Assembly (NCBI GenBank): GCA_023428295.1
Contig: JAEYYV010000069.1
Location: 13,380 to 77,379, forward strand
Length of the DNA: 64,000 nt
From: Pseudomonadota bacterium
Lineage (GTDB): Bacteria; Myxococcota_A; Polyangia; Haliangiales; Haliangiaceae
Reading direction: 5' to 3'
The notes under the pieces were generated by a model. It worked only from the letters and a program-made list of their open reading frames with translations, had not been told where the DNA came from and searched no databases. How positions within the stretch are numbered: the first letter of the stretch is position 1; every line of letters starts with the position of its first letter. Of the stretch, positions 33,260 to 41,750 are shown in pieces. Both the position numbers and the translations under genes were made by a program.

Positions 33260-33559
33260 TCAGGGTGTGAGTGGCGGAGCGGGCGTGCGTGAATCGAGAC
33301 GATCGACGTGCGCGGTGAACGACTCCGTCGTGAACTTGCCGAGCTTGTCGAGGCACCAGTGGCCGCCGAGCGCGACGACGACGATGGCGCCGGCGAGCTT
33401 GGGAACGAACGAGATGGTGGACTCCTGGAGCTGCGTGGCGGTCTGCACGATCGAAACCGCGAGACCGACTCCGAGCGCGGTGACGAGGAACGGCGCGCTC
33501 ACCTGGACGATGACCGACAGCGCCGAGCGCCAGAGGTCGAGGACTTGATCTCCGGTCAT
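33260..33559 (-). CDS. fliQ: Flagellar export gate protein FliQ
   Basis: A 99-residue protein with two transmembrane helices: LDLWRSALSVIVQVSAPFLV and the QTATQLQESTISFVPKLAGA motif, which is diagnostic of FliQ. The ATG at 33559 overlaps the fliP stop (ATGA). Confidence 0.93.
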   Translation of the reverse strand: MTGDQVLDLWRSALSVIVQVSAPFLVTALGVGLAVSIVQTATQLQESTISFVPKLAGAIVVVALGGHWCLDKLGKFTTESFTAHVDRLDSRTPAPPLTP

Positions 33560-34248
33560 CCGACACCCGCGCCGCGGAGGAGCGACTCCACGATGAGGTG
33601 CCAGCCGTCGATCATCACGAACACGAGCAGCTTGATGGGCAGCGCGACGACCGCGGGCGGCACCATGACCATACCGAGTGACGTGAGCACCGCTGCGGCG
33701 ATGAGGTCGATGACGAGGAACGGAAGCAGGATGGTGAGGCCGATCTCGAACGCGATGCGCAGCTCCGAGATGATGAAGGCCGGAATCGCGACGCGCAGCG
33801 GAACCTCGTCGGCCGACGTCGGGCGCGGCAGGTTCGCAGCGTCGTAGAACAGCTGGAGGTCGTTCTCCGTCGTGCGCTGGAGGAGGAACTCGCGGAGCGG
33901 AGGCGTCGCGGCTTCGAACGCCTGCGCCTCGGTCATGGTGCCGTCGAGGTACGCCTTGCCGCCCTTGTTGTACATCTCGATCGCGACGGGCGCGGACACG
34001 AAGATGGCCATGAACAACGAGAGACCGACGAGGATCTGATTCGGCGGAGCGCTCGGCGTACCGAGGCCGGTGCGCACGAAGCCGAACACGATGATGAAGC
34101 GGACAAACGAGGTGCAGCTCAGAACGATGGCGGGGAGAAGCGTGACGACCGTGAGCAGGACGATCATGCCGACGGCACCAACGCCGCCGCCGTTCGCGGC
34201 CTGCTGCGCGGCGTCCGTGGCGGTGGCGATGGGGTCGACGGGGTTCAT
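33556..34248 (-). CDS. fliP: Flagellar export gate protein FliP
   Basis: A 230-residue gate subunit with the FliP signature: TVVTLLPAIVLSCTSFVRFI, VFGFVRTGLGTPSAPPNQIL, VGLSLFMAIFVSAPV, then PAFIISELRIAFEIGL and a C-terminal helix. N-terminal residues form a short periplasmic leader rather than a clear cleaved signal. It overlaps fliO by 4 bases. Confidence 0.95.
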   Translation of the reverse strand: MNPVDPIATATDAAQQAANGGGVGAVGMIVLLTVVTLLPAIVLSCTSFVRFIIVFGFVRTGLGTPSAPPNQILVGLSLFMAIFVSAPVAIEMYNKGGKAYLDGTMTEAQAFEAATPPLREFLLQRTTENDLQLFYDAANLPRPTSADEVPLRVAIPAFIISELRIAFEIGLTILLPFLVIDLIAAAVLTSLGMVMVPPAVVALPIKLLVFVMIDGWHLIVESLLRGAGVG

Positions 34249-35387
34249 CGACGGGCCCCGGTGGCCGCGAGGATCTCGCGCGCCCACACCGCGTCGGCTT
34301 CGACATCGTCGGTGGCCACGTCTTCATTGACGGTCGGAACGTTGGTCTTGGCGCGGAGCTTGAGGAGGCCCGACACCGCGGACGACTTCTCGGCGAGCGA
34401 CGGCAGCGCGGTCGCTTCGGGGAGCATGACGTGGCTCGTGCGGCTCGAGCGCTCGGCGATGACCGGCTGCGAGATCTGTCCGGACCCTTCGGCGCGGATC
34501 GACGTGCGAACAGCGCGGCTCTCGGTCTCGGACTTCTTCCACTGTCCGAGCATGCGCACTTGCTGCGCGGTGACGCTGACGATCATCTCGCGACCGCCGG
34601 CGTTGAGCCACACGATCTTCGCCTGCTTGCCGAGCGACTTCTGCGCGATGATCTCGATCGTCGTCGACGCCTTCGCCGCGTTCGCGCCACCGGCCTTGCG
34701 ACGCTTGACCCACACGATGCACCCGAGCAACGCGAGGATGCTCGAGAGCAGGATCGGGAAGTTCTTCATGCCGCCCTGCCCTGCCTTGGCGATCGGCTCC
34801 TGCTTCGGCGCTTCGGCCGGCTCGGTCTTCTTGATCAGCGGCCCCGTCGACGGGACCATCTCGGGTTCGGTCGTGGCGGGCTTCGGCGCGTCCTTGGCCT
34901 TCGGCGCCTCGGGCATCGCTTCGGGCTTCACGTCGATGACCGGCGCGATCGCGGCGGCCTTCGCGGCCAGCTCGGGCGACAACGTCGGCTCGGGGAGCGA
35001 GATCGTCGTCCCCGTCGCCGGGATCTGGCGCGGCAGGATCACGTGGAGGTCATTGCCGACCTGATACGCCTGCGCGTGCTTCGCGAGCTTGTGCACCTCG
35101 GGGCGCTCGAAGTCGAGCTTCACGCTGAGCACCTGCTGCGACTTTCCGTCGAGCTCGATGACCTTCACCGTCTTGTCGCCGGCGGGCAGCAGCTTGGGAA
35201 TGCTGTGCGTGCCGACGAGAGGAACCTCGAGGCGCGAGCGCACCGGCGAGATCGCGGTCTTCGCCGCCTTGACGTCGTGCGCGATGATCTCGACGGCGTC
35301 ACCGCGATCGAGAATCTCGAAGCGAGAGTCCGCGCCAGCGGTCGACGCCGCTGCGCAGAGGATCACGAGAGAGGTCGCGAGGCGCAT
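34245..35387 (-). CDS. fliO: FliO-like export protein with long periplasmic N-domain
   Basis: 380 residues, far longer than typical FliO (about 100-140). There is a signal peptide (MRLATSLVILCAAASTAGA), then an AMIN-like beta domain (about 22-130; EILDRGDAVEIIAHDVKAAK and LPRQIPATGTTISL). A Pro/Lys/Glu-rich linker follows, one transmembrane helix (about 212-228, FPILLSSILALLGCIVWV), and the FliO cytoplasmic domain (IEIIAQKSLGKQAKIVWLNA and REMIVSVTAQQVRMLG). An added tail of about 80 residues ends in REILAATGARR. FliO helps FliP oligomerise; the AMIN-like part might bind peptidoglycan. Sits between fliN and fliP. Confidence 0.85.
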   Translation of the reverse strand: MRLATSLVILCAAASTAGADSRFEILDRGDAVEIIAHDVKAAKTAISPVRSRLEVPLVGTHSIPKLLPAGDKTVKVIELDGKSQQVLSVKLDFERPEVHKLAKHAQAYQVGNDLHVILPRQIPATGTTISLPEPTLSPELAAKAAAIAPVIDVKPEAMPEAPKAKDAPKPATTEPEMVPSTGPLIKKTEPAEAPKQEPIAKAGQGGMKNFPILLSSILALLGCIVWVKRRKAGGANAAKASTTIEIIAQKSLGKQAKIVWLNAGGREMIVSVTAQQVRMLGQWKKSETESRAVRTSIRAEGSGQISQPVIAERSSRTSHVMLPEATALPSLAEKSSAVSGLLKLRAKTNVPTVNEDVATDDVEADAVWAREILAATGARR

Positions 35388-35671
35388 TACTGTGCGTCCT
35401 TTCCACCGACGAGCTCGACGATGCGGATGCCGACCTTCTCGCCGACCGCGATCGCCTCCGCGCGCGCGACGAGGCGGTTGTTGACGCGAACGTCGAGCGG
35501 AGCGCCCGTCGCCGTGTCGAGCGAGATGATCGAGCCCGGTCCGAGGTGAGCGGCGAGCTCCGAGAGGTTCAAGCGAGCGCGGCCGAGCTCGACCGTGACT
35601 TCGAGCGGCACGTCATGGAGGAGCGCCTCGATGGCGCGCGGGTCGAAGTTTTCAGCAGTGGAGTCACTCAT
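35387..35671 (-). CDS. fliN: Flagellar motor switch protein FliN
   Basis: A 94-residue C-ring subunit consisting of one SpoA domain: LLHDVPLEVTVELGRARLNL, ELAAHLGPGSIISLDTATGA, PLDVRVNNRLVARAEAIAVG, ending VGIRIVELV. All hallmark positions of FliN are kept. The ATG at 35671 overlaps the fliM stop (ATGA). It shares a base with the fliO start. Confidence 0.95.
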   Translation of the reverse strand: MSDSTAENFDPRAIEALLHDVPLEVTVELGRARLNLSELAAHLGPGSIISLDTATGAPLDVRVNNRLVARAEAIAVGEKVGIRIVELVGGKDAQ

Positions 35672-36606
35672 GACCGGGTTCCTTGTCCGTGGACGATCGT
35701 TTCGATCTGCACCGCGAGCTGTCCGCGACACACGACCGGACGCGCCCACGCCTTGAGCACGCCTTCGCAATAAACAGGGACGCGCGAGTCGAGGAACCCG
35801 CGCAGGGTGAACTGAGAGCCAACCTCGAGCGAGCGGAGCTCGCGAAGCTTCATGCGCAACGTGCCGAGCTCGACGACAAGCTCGACGGGAACGTTGGCGA
35901 GCGCGTTGGCGATCCTCTCCGCGTTCGCCTTGAACGCAGCGAGCGCCGCCGGGCGCGGAGCGAGAACGTCGGGGCGGCAGTACACGGCGCAGCGGCCGGT
36001 GACCGAGCCGCCAAACGCGAGCGCCACGCGGATGACGTTCTGGGACTCGATCAGGCGCGAGACGATCGAGAGATCCGTCGACGCCGCGAGCTTGGTGCCG
36101 TGCGCGTCGCTCCAGGCTTGGATCCACGCGTCCTGCACGAGCGTGCCGGTCGGCGCGAACAAGCGCAGCGCGACGGCGCTCGGCGGACGGTCCGGATCCG
36201 CGGTCGGAGCTGCAGCGCCGCAGCGCTTGGCAGCCGCGAGATCGATGACACCGCCGTGCACGCTGATGACGAGCTCGGCGTTGTCCGCACCCGCGAGGCC
36301 GGCGACCCAGCCGCCGCGGAGCTCTTCCTTGGCCATCGTGCCGTCGAGGATCTCGGCGCCGACGACATCGAGCGTGAACGTCCCCGCGAGGTGCGGGCGG
36401 AGCGACTTCGTCGCGAGCTTCGCAGCGCGGGTGGCGAGCGAGATCAGCGCCGGACGGGCGATCTCGGCGACGCGATCGTCGGCGATCAGCGCGAGGCGCG
36501 TCGGCTCGACCTCCGGCGACGCGGCCGATGTACGCCGCGGTGCGCTCTCTCGCATGGCGGCCTGGATGGCCTCCATCTCTTCCGGGTCTAGCTGCGCTTC
36601 GCTCAC
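35668..36606 (-). CDS. fliM: Flagellar motor switch protein FliM
   Basis: C-ring subunit that binds CheY-P. Of 312 residues, the N-terminal SEAQLDPEEMEAIQAAMRES is in the place of the CheY-binding LSQ.EIDALL motif. The middle domain has SLRPHLAGTFTLDVV, and the C-terminal SpoA domain has VPVELVVELGTLRMKLREL with FLDSRVPVYCEGVLKAW. The middle domain is divergent, and GGSVTGRCAVYCRP replaces the usual GGxxG..ICYP. The start is GTG 36606, without an SD, about 2 bases after the predicted sigma54 start. First gene of the fliM run. Confidence 0.9.
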   Translation of the reverse strand: MSEAQLDPEEMEAIQAAMRESAPRRTSAASPEVEPTRLALIADDRVAEIARPALISLATRAAKLATKSLRPHLAGTFTLDVVGAEILDGTMAKEELRGGWVAGLAGADNAELVISVHGGVIDLAAAKRCGAAAPTADPDRPPSAVALRLFAPTGTLVQDAWIQAWSDAHGTKLAASTDLSIVSRLIESQNVIRVALAFGGSVTGRCAVYCRPDVLAPRPAALAAFKANAERIANALANVPVELVVELGTLRMKLRELRSLEVGSQFTLRGFLDSRVPVYCEGVLKAWARPVVCRGQLAVQIETIVHGQGTRS

Positions 36607-36618
36607 GGAAGCGGTTTG

Positions 36619-36634
36619 TGCAGCCGGTATGCCG
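36619..36634 (-). promoter_or_regulatory. Sigma54-type promoter for fliM operon
   Basis: Minus strand CGGCATACCGGCTGCA with GG-N10-GC. It matches the element before the Ser/Thr kinase (57488-57503) at 13 of 16 bases. Expected start near 36608, next to the GTG. Confidence 0.6.
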
Positions 36635-36673
36635 CGCTAAGTGGGCGGCAACACTGGAGCCGTCGACGCGGAC

Positions 36674-36689
36674 GTCGGCAGCTCTGACG
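36674..36689 (-). promoter_or_regulatory. Enhancer-type site upstream of fliM
   Basis: Minus strand CGTCAGAGCTGCCGAC, identical to the flhB site. Forty bases separate it from the promoter GG. It fills the first bases after the flgE stop. Confidence 0.65.
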
Positions 36690-36690
36690 G

Positions 36691-37929
36691 TTACCTCTTG
36701 AGGTTCGTCACTTCCATCATCATCTCGTCGGCCGTGGTGACGGTCTTCGAGTTCGCCTGGAACGCGCGCTGATAGGCGATCAGCTGCACGAGCTCGCTCG
36801 AGAGATCCACGTTCGACTGCTCGAGCGCTCCCGACATCAGCGACCCGCGCCCACCCGATCCGGCCACATCGATCAGCGCCTGGCCGGACTCGCGCGTCGC
36901 CGCGTAGAGGCTGCTGCCCTGGCGCATGAGGCCCTCGTTGTTCGCGAAGTCCGCGAGCGCGAGCTGCGCGATCGCGAGCGTGTCGCCGTTGTCGTAGATT
37001 CCCTCGATCGTTCCGTCGGGGTTGATCCTCACGTCGATCAAGCTGCCCGCGCTGTGACCGTCGACGTTCGTCGCGCTGATCACCGACGCACCGGAGTTCT
37101 GCGTGGTGCCCGTGAAGTCGAACGCGATCGCTTGGTTCGCGGTGGCGTTCGTGAAGCTCGCGCTCGACGCGAGCGTCGTCTGCGTCACGAGGTTGCCGTT
37201 CGTGTCGAACGTCATCGTGCCGTTCGCGATCTCGACGGGCGTGCCGGCCGTACCGCCGACTTCGCTGCCGTCGACGGTGGCGTGCCACTCCCACTCGTTC
37301 GTGGGCGTACGCGTGAAGTGAACCGTGGCTTGGTGCGGTGCACCGAGCGAGTCGTGAATGGTCACCGACGTCGAGTAGCTCGACGTGCCGTTCGGATTCG
37401 CCGGATCGTAGGTCTGCATCGTGGCGTTGGAGTCGAGGTTGAGCGTCATCTTCGCGCTCGTCGTCGCCACCGGCGCGCTCTGGCGTCCACCGAGGGCGAG
37501 GTCGCCGATCGACGTGCCGCGCGCTCCGTTGGTGATCGGATAGCCCTGCACCTTCATGCCGTGCATGTCGACGAGCGTTCCGCTCGCGTCCATCTTGAAC
37601 CGACCATCGCGCGTGTAGAACTGGCCGTTCTGGCCCGCGTGGTTGCCCTTCACGACGAACATGCCGCCGCCGCTGATGCCCACGTCGAGCGGGTTGCCCG
37701 TCTGCGCGAGCGTGCCTTGCTGCCAGATGGACTGGTTGCCACCGAGGAAGACACCGCCGCCGAGGCGCGAGTTGTTGAGCTCGCCGCCGAGCATGTCGTT
37801 GAAGCTCGCGCGCGAGCGCTTGAAGCCGACGGTCGAGACGTTCGCGATGTTGTCGCCGACCGTGCTGATCGCCTCGCCGTGAGCCATGAGGCCCGAGACG
37901 CCGATCCAGAGAGAATTGCCGATGCTCAT
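36691..37929 (-). CDS. flgE: Flagellar hook protein FlgE
   Basis: A 412-residue hook subunit. The N-terminus has IGNSLWIGVSGLMAHGEAIS then GDNIANVSTVGFKRSRASFN (axial-protein motif), with GNPLDVGISGGGMFVV following. Central hook domains are rich in Thr/Ser/Asn. The C-terminus SNVDLSSELVQLIAYQRAFQ then ANSKTVTTADEMM is typical of FlgE. It follows flgD by 3 bases and ends the flgB-flgE run. Confidence 0.95.
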   Translation of the reverse strand: MSIGNSLWIGVSGLMAHGEAISTVGDNIANVSTVGFKRSRASFNDMLGGELNNSRLGGGVFLGGNQSIWQQGTLAQTGNPLDVGISGGGMFVVKGNHAGQNGQFYTRDGRFKMDASGTLVDMHGMKVQGYPITNGARGTSIGDLALGGRQSAPVATTSAKMTLNLDSNATMQTYDPANPNGTSSYSTSVTIHDSLGAPHQATVHFTRTPTNEWEWHATVDGSEVGGTAGTPVEIANGTMTFDTNGNLVTQTTLASSASFTNATANQAIAFDFTGTTQNSGASVISATNVDGHSAGSLIDVRINPDGTIEGIYDNGDTLAIAQLALADFANNEGLMRQGSSLYAATRESGQALIDVAGSGGRGSLMSGALEQSNVDLSSELVQLIAYQRAFQANSKTVTTADEMMMEVTNLKR

Positions 37930-37932
37930 GAC

Positions 37933-38613
37933 TTACGCCTTCTGGCCGCTAGGGGCCGATTCGTTACCGATGGTGTGGATGTCGCCGGGCGCGAGGAGAA
38001 CGCCGCCGATGCGCAAGCGCGGCCCCATCGAGGTGAGCTCGACCGCATCCACGCGGCCGGTCCACGAAGCTGTGATGTCGCCCGTCGACGAACCCTTGTC
38101 GACGGACATGGAGTACTGACCCTTGCCGACGGGGGCGCCGTTCGCGTCCTTGCCGTCCCACGCGACCGTGCCGCTGGTGGTGCCGTCGGGGATCGGGATG
38201 CGGCGCACTTCCTTGCCGTTCGCGTCGGTGATGACCATCGCCGCGTCTTTGGTCCCCTGCGAGGACGTGACGCTCATCGGCGGCGGCGTACCTCCGGTCG
38301 CATCGACGGAGAACCCGCCGACGCTCGCGTTGCAGTCGCGACCGACGAGCGACGCGAGGTTCGCGTTCGCGATGGCGGCCTGCGCGCTCGCGAGATCCGC
38401 GAGATGCTCGTTGGTCCGCTTGGCTTGCTCGACGCCGGAGAGCTGCGCGAGCTGACCGACCATCTCCGCGTTGCTCGTCGGAGCGAACGGGTCTTGGTAC
38501 TGGAGCTGCGCCATGAACAGCTTGAGGAACTCCTCTTGCGTGCCCTTCAGTGCGCCACCCGAGCCCGTGGTCGGCGTCGTGATCGTCGGTGACGTGATCT
38601 GGTCGATGCTCAT
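37933..38613 (-). CDS. flgD: Hook cap/scaffold protein FlgD
   Basis: FlgD caps the growing hook. In 226 residues, the N-terminal motif LKGTQEEFLKLFMAQLQYQD then PFAPTSNAEMVGQLAQLSGV is diagnostic. The C-half has the FlgD Tudor/FN3-like region: IPIPDGTTSGTVAWDGKDAN with GAPVGKGQYSMSV. It overlaps fliK by 4 bases. Confidence 0.94.
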   Translation of the reverse strand: MSIDQITSPTITTPTTGSGGALKGTQEEFLKLFMAQLQYQDPFAPTSNAEMVGQLAQLSGVEQAKRTNEHLADLASAQAAIANANLASLVGRDCNASVGGFSVDATGGTPPPMSVTSSQGTKDAAMVITDANGKEVRRIPIPDGTTSGTVAWDGKDANGAPVGKGQYSMSVDKGSSTGDITASWTGRVDAVELTSMGPRLRIGGVLLAPGDIHTIGNESAPSGQKA

Positions 38614-39413
38614 GTCAGGTCCTCCTCGAACTTCGTCGTGTCGTGCTGCTCGCGCTCTTCTTGCTCGCGCGGCGCGTGGTGATCGAGATCGCGCTCCGAC
38701 GAGAAGCTCGCGAGATCGAGCCCGCCGGCGCGGAGTGCGTGATCGAGAGATGCCGCGTTGCGAGCGATCGCAGCGGCCGTTTGCTCGTCGCCGCCGCGAA
38801 CCATCGCGTGCACCTCGTTGCCGCGCACGGCGACGGTGACGACGACACGCTCGGGCCCATCGTCGAGCACGAGGTTCACGTGGCTCGGGTTTGGATTCTC
38901 GGGGAGCGGCGCCGGATCGCGCACGGCGGTCGTGGCGACCGGGCCCTTCGCTGTCATCGGCGCGTCGGTCTGCAGCTCCGGCCTGACGTTGATCATGCCC
39001 TCGGGCAGCTGCATGTCGCCCTTCTCGTCGCCCGTCGCCGACGGTTCATGCGACTCGGGCGACTCGGACGACTCAAGCGACTCGATGTCTGTCTCGGGCT
39101 TCGCGGTGATCTGATCGAGCACCTGGTGGACCGCTGCTTCGATGGTTGGCGAGGCGAGCTGGATCTGCGGAGCCTCGACAGGCGCGGGCTCCGGTTTCGG
39201 CTCGGCGAACATCTTCATCGCGGCGGCGATCAGGTCCTGGACCGATCGCGTGCCGTCTTCGCTCTTCGCGTCGGTTGCCTCGACGCTCTCGCCGCTGGCG
39301 TGGATCTCGTCGGGACCGCTCGTCGAGGATCGCTCGTCGAGGCGCTTCACTTCGCGCTCGCGGGGAGGCGGGGCTTTGTGCTCGCGCGGCTGCGTCGTGA
39401 CGCTGGGCATCAT
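38610..39413 (-). CDS. fliK: Flagellar hook-length control protein FliK
   Basis: Measures hook length and triggers the FlhB switch. The 267-residue protein has a long acidic/Pro-rich unordered ruler region (about 1-180; EPKPEPAPVEAP, ESLESSESPESHEPS). A compact C-domain (about 185-245; NLVLDDGPERVVVTVAVRGN, EVHAMVRGGDEQTAAAIARN) has the pattern of FliK C-terminal domains. Shorter than enteric FliK. Similarity is moderate; placement between fliJ and flgD is exactly that expected. Confidence 0.82.
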   Translation of the reverse strand: MMPSVTTQPREHKAPPPREREVKRLDERSSTSGPDEIHASGESVEATDAKSEDGTRSVQDLIAAAMKMFAEPKPEPAPVEAPQIQLASPTIEAAVHQVLDQITAKPETDIESLESSESPESHEPSATGDEKGDMQLPEGMINVRPELQTDAPMTAKGPVATTAVRDPAPLPENPNPSHVNLVLDDGPERVVVTVAVRGNEVHAMVRGGDEQTAAAIARNAASLDHALRAGGLDLASFSSERDLDHHAPREQEEREQHDTTKFEEDLT

Positions 39414-39841
39414 CGGCGCCTCGCGGAGATGTCGTCGTTGGCGCGCTGCTCGGCCGAGGCTTCGCGCTGCGCGAGCCCGAGCTCGAGGCGCTCGACGAGC
39501 TTCTCCGACGAGCGGAGCTGGCGGGCGCGCTCGCGAAGCGCGGCCTCGCTGAGCTTGGTCTGCGTCGTGTCATCATCGAGCTTCTTCGTCGCGTCGGCGA
39601 TCGCGATGCGATACACACCCGTGTCTTCATCGAACATCTCGATGTCGAGCACCGACCGCGCTTCGAGCAGCTCGTGCTCGGCAGTGTCGAGGTGCTCGTC
39701 GAGGGCGCGCCGCTCTGCTTGCAATGCCTCGAGCGACCGCTGCTGTGCGGCGACCGTGTTCGCATGCGTCGCTGCTGCGATGTCACGCAGGCGAGATCGC
39801 AGGTCACGAACGTTCCGGGCGGCTCGAGGGCGAATCGTCAT
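39410..39841 (-). CDS. fliJ: Flagellar export protein FliJ
   Basis: A 143-residue, almost wholly coiled-coil protein rich in Arg, Glu, Ala and Leu, as FliJ (the central stalk of the FliI ATPase) is. The start TIRPRAARNVRDLRSRLRDI and later REASAEQRANDDISARRR fit the family loosely. The ATG at 39841 overlaps the fliI stop. Identity depends chiefly on position between fliI and fliK and on the coiled coil. Confidence 0.8.
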   Translation of the reverse strand: MTIRPRAARNVRDLRSRLRDIAAATHANTVAAQQRSLEALQAERRALDEHLDTAEHELLEARSVLDIEMFDEDTGVYRIAIADATKKLDDDTTQTKLSEAALRERARQLRSSEKLVERLELGLAQREASAEQRANDDISARRR

Positions 39842-41142
39842 TTCGGGGGCTCCATGCCGAGCGCGGAAGCGAGTCCGCGAACGGTTGCGTCGAAGGTGCT
39901 GGGTTCGTGTGCGCCCTGGCGCGACCACGCATCGATCTGCTCGCCGAGAGCGAGCGCTTGATCGAGGGCGGGATTGACACCTGGGTTGTATGCGCCGAGT
40001 GCTTGCAGCTCCTGGGCCTGGCGGCGGCGCGAGAGGATCTCGCGACCGCGCGTCGCAACTTGCTGCAATCCCACCGACGACACGCGGCGAGCGACACGCG
40101 ATGCGCTCGCGATGATGTCGATCGCGGGGAAGTGGCCGCGGCCCGCCAAATCCCGCGACAGCACGATGTGGGCGTCGAGGAGCGAACGTGCGGAGTCGGC
40201 GACGGGATCCGACAGGTCGTCGCCTTCGACGAGGACCGTGAAGAATCCGGTGATCGAGCCGCCGTCTTTGCGCGGCGAGCAGCGCTCGAGCAAGCGAGGC
40301 AGCGTCGCGAACACGCTCGGTGGATAGCCCTTGGTGGCCGGCGGCTCGCCGAGTGCGAGGCCGAGCTCGCGCAGCGCCATGCAGAAGCGCGTGAGCGAAT
40401 CGAGGATGAGGAGGACGTTCTTGCCCTTGTCGCGGAAGTACTCGGCGATCGCCATCGCGGCGTAGGCACCGCGCAGGCGCTCGAGCGGCGAGCGATCCGC
40501 CGTGGCCGCGATCATGACCATCTTGCTGCGCCGCGGAGACTGCATCAGCTCGCGCACTTCGCGACCGCGCTCGCCGATGAGACCGACGACGATCACGTCG
40601 GCCTCGCCCTGTGCGCCGATCTGCTCGGTGAGCACGCTCTTGCCGCAACCAGCACCAGCGAACACGCCGACGCGCTGACCGCGACCGCACGTGAGCATGC
40701 CGTCGATGGCGCGAACGCCGGTCTCGAAGCGCGTGTCGACCTGGCCGCGCTCGTCGATCGGCAGCGCGCCGCCGTCGAGCGGGACACGATCCGCGCAGCG
40801 CGGCGCGGGCAGGCCGTCCATCGGCACGCCGAACGGATCCACGAGGCGACCGATCAGCTCGTCACCCACGGCGACGGTGGACATCTGGCCGCGCAGGCGA
40901 ACGGGCGCGCCCGGTGCGATCGAGCGCGCGGGCGAGAGGGGAATCGCGAGCAGCGTCTTGTCGCGGAAGCCGACGACCTCGCACGGCAGCTCGCCGGCGG
41001 ACGTCTCGATCGCGACGACGTCGCCGAGCTTCGCGCCGCTCATCGCGATCTGCACGATCGTGCCCGCGACCTCGATCACCGCGCCCACAGGCTGCGGCAC
41101 GAGCGACTGCTTCATCCACGCGGTGATCGGCGCGATGTTCAC
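39838..41142 (-). CDS. fliI: Flagellum-specific ATPase FliI
   Basis: F1-beta-like ATPase that energises export-substrate unloading. The 434-residue protein has Walker A FAGAGCGKSVLTEQI, VVGLIGERGREVRELMQ (the ERGRE box) and Walker B NVLLILDSLTRFCMALRELG. A late IVLSRDLAGRGHFPAIDIIA with SASR and the C-terminal helical domain follow. N-terminal beta-barrel region is intact. ATGA overlaps with fliH and fliJ. Confidence 0.96.
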   Translation of the reverse strand: MNIAPITAWMKQSLVPQPVGAVIEVAGTIVQIAMSGAKLGDVVAIETSAGELPCEVVGFRDKTLLAIPLSPARSIAPGAPVRLRGQMSTVAVGDELIGRLVDPFGVPMDGLPAPRCADRVPLDGGALPIDERGQVDTRFETGVRAIDGMLTCGRGQRVGVFAGAGCGKSVLTEQIGAQGEADVIVVGLIGERGREVRELMQSPRRSKMVMIAATADRSPLERLRGAYAAMAIAEYFRDKGKNVLLILDSLTRFCMALRELGLALGEPPATKGYPPSVFATLPRLLERCSPRKDGGSITGFFTVLVEGDDLSDPVADSARSLLDAHIVLSRDLAGRGHFPAIDIIASASRVARRVSSVGLQQVATRGREILSRRRQAQELQALGAYNPGVNPALDQALALGEQIDAWSRQGAHEPSTFDATVRGLASALGMEPPK

Positions 41143-41750
41143 GACGACTCCAGCGCGGCGGCGATGGCGTCGCGCAGATCCGGCAGCTGCGCGTCCCAGC
41201 TATGCGAGAGCTCCATCGTCGACGACGAGAAGCGAATGTCGCCCGGACGCATCGTCATGTCGGCGACCACGGTGATCGGCGCGTTCGCGATCAGCGCCTT
41301 CAGCGACTCGACGTGCGCGGGCGCGACGTGAGCCGTGGCGGGCGCTTCGTGCTTCGCGATCCACGCGTGGACGATCGGTGCGTACAGCTCCGACGGTGGC
41401 GCGGTGTCGGTCCACGCAGCCACCACGGCGGCTGCGGCCGAGGCGATCTTCATCGCGGTCGGCGTGACGAGCGCGGCGCGCGCTTGCGTGAACGCGGCGA
41501 TCGCGCTCGCGAGCTGCTCGCGCAGCTGCGCGGTCTCGGCGAGACCTTCCTCGCGCCCGCGCTCGCGCGCTTCCGCTTCGATCGCGGCGGTATCGATCAC
41601 CGGCGCTTGCGGCGCGGGCGCTGCCTGTGGCTGCGGGCTCCACGGCGACGGGGCCGGCGTGGTCGGAATCTGCGCGAGCGAGCTGACAAATGGACGCGCG
41701 GTCGGCGCCGCCGACGGAATCGTCGAGAGGAACGGGCGCACGTTGCTCAT
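41139..41750 (-). CDS. fliH: Flagellar assembly protein FliH
   Basis: Peripheral stator of the FliI ATPase. Of 203 residues, the N-third is Pro/Ala-rich. The middle is a helix with A/E-rich repeats (AIEAEAREREG-like; REEGLAETAQLREQLASAIA). The C-terminal domain has VESLKALIANAPITVVADMT then MRPGDIRF, corresponding to the FliH/HrpE ...V.aD..l..G.... pattern. It overlaps fliG and fliI by 4 bases each. Confidence 0.87.
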   Translation of the reverse strand: MSNVRPFLSTIPSAAPTARPFVSSLAQIPTTPAPSPWSPQPQAAPAPQAPVIDTAAIEAEARERGREEGLAETAQLREQLASAIAAFTQARAALVTPTAMKIASAAAAVVAAWTDTAPPSELYAPIVHAWIAKHEAPATAHVAPAHVESLKALIANAPITVVADMTMRPGDIRFSSSTMELSHSWDAQLPDLRDAIAAALESS

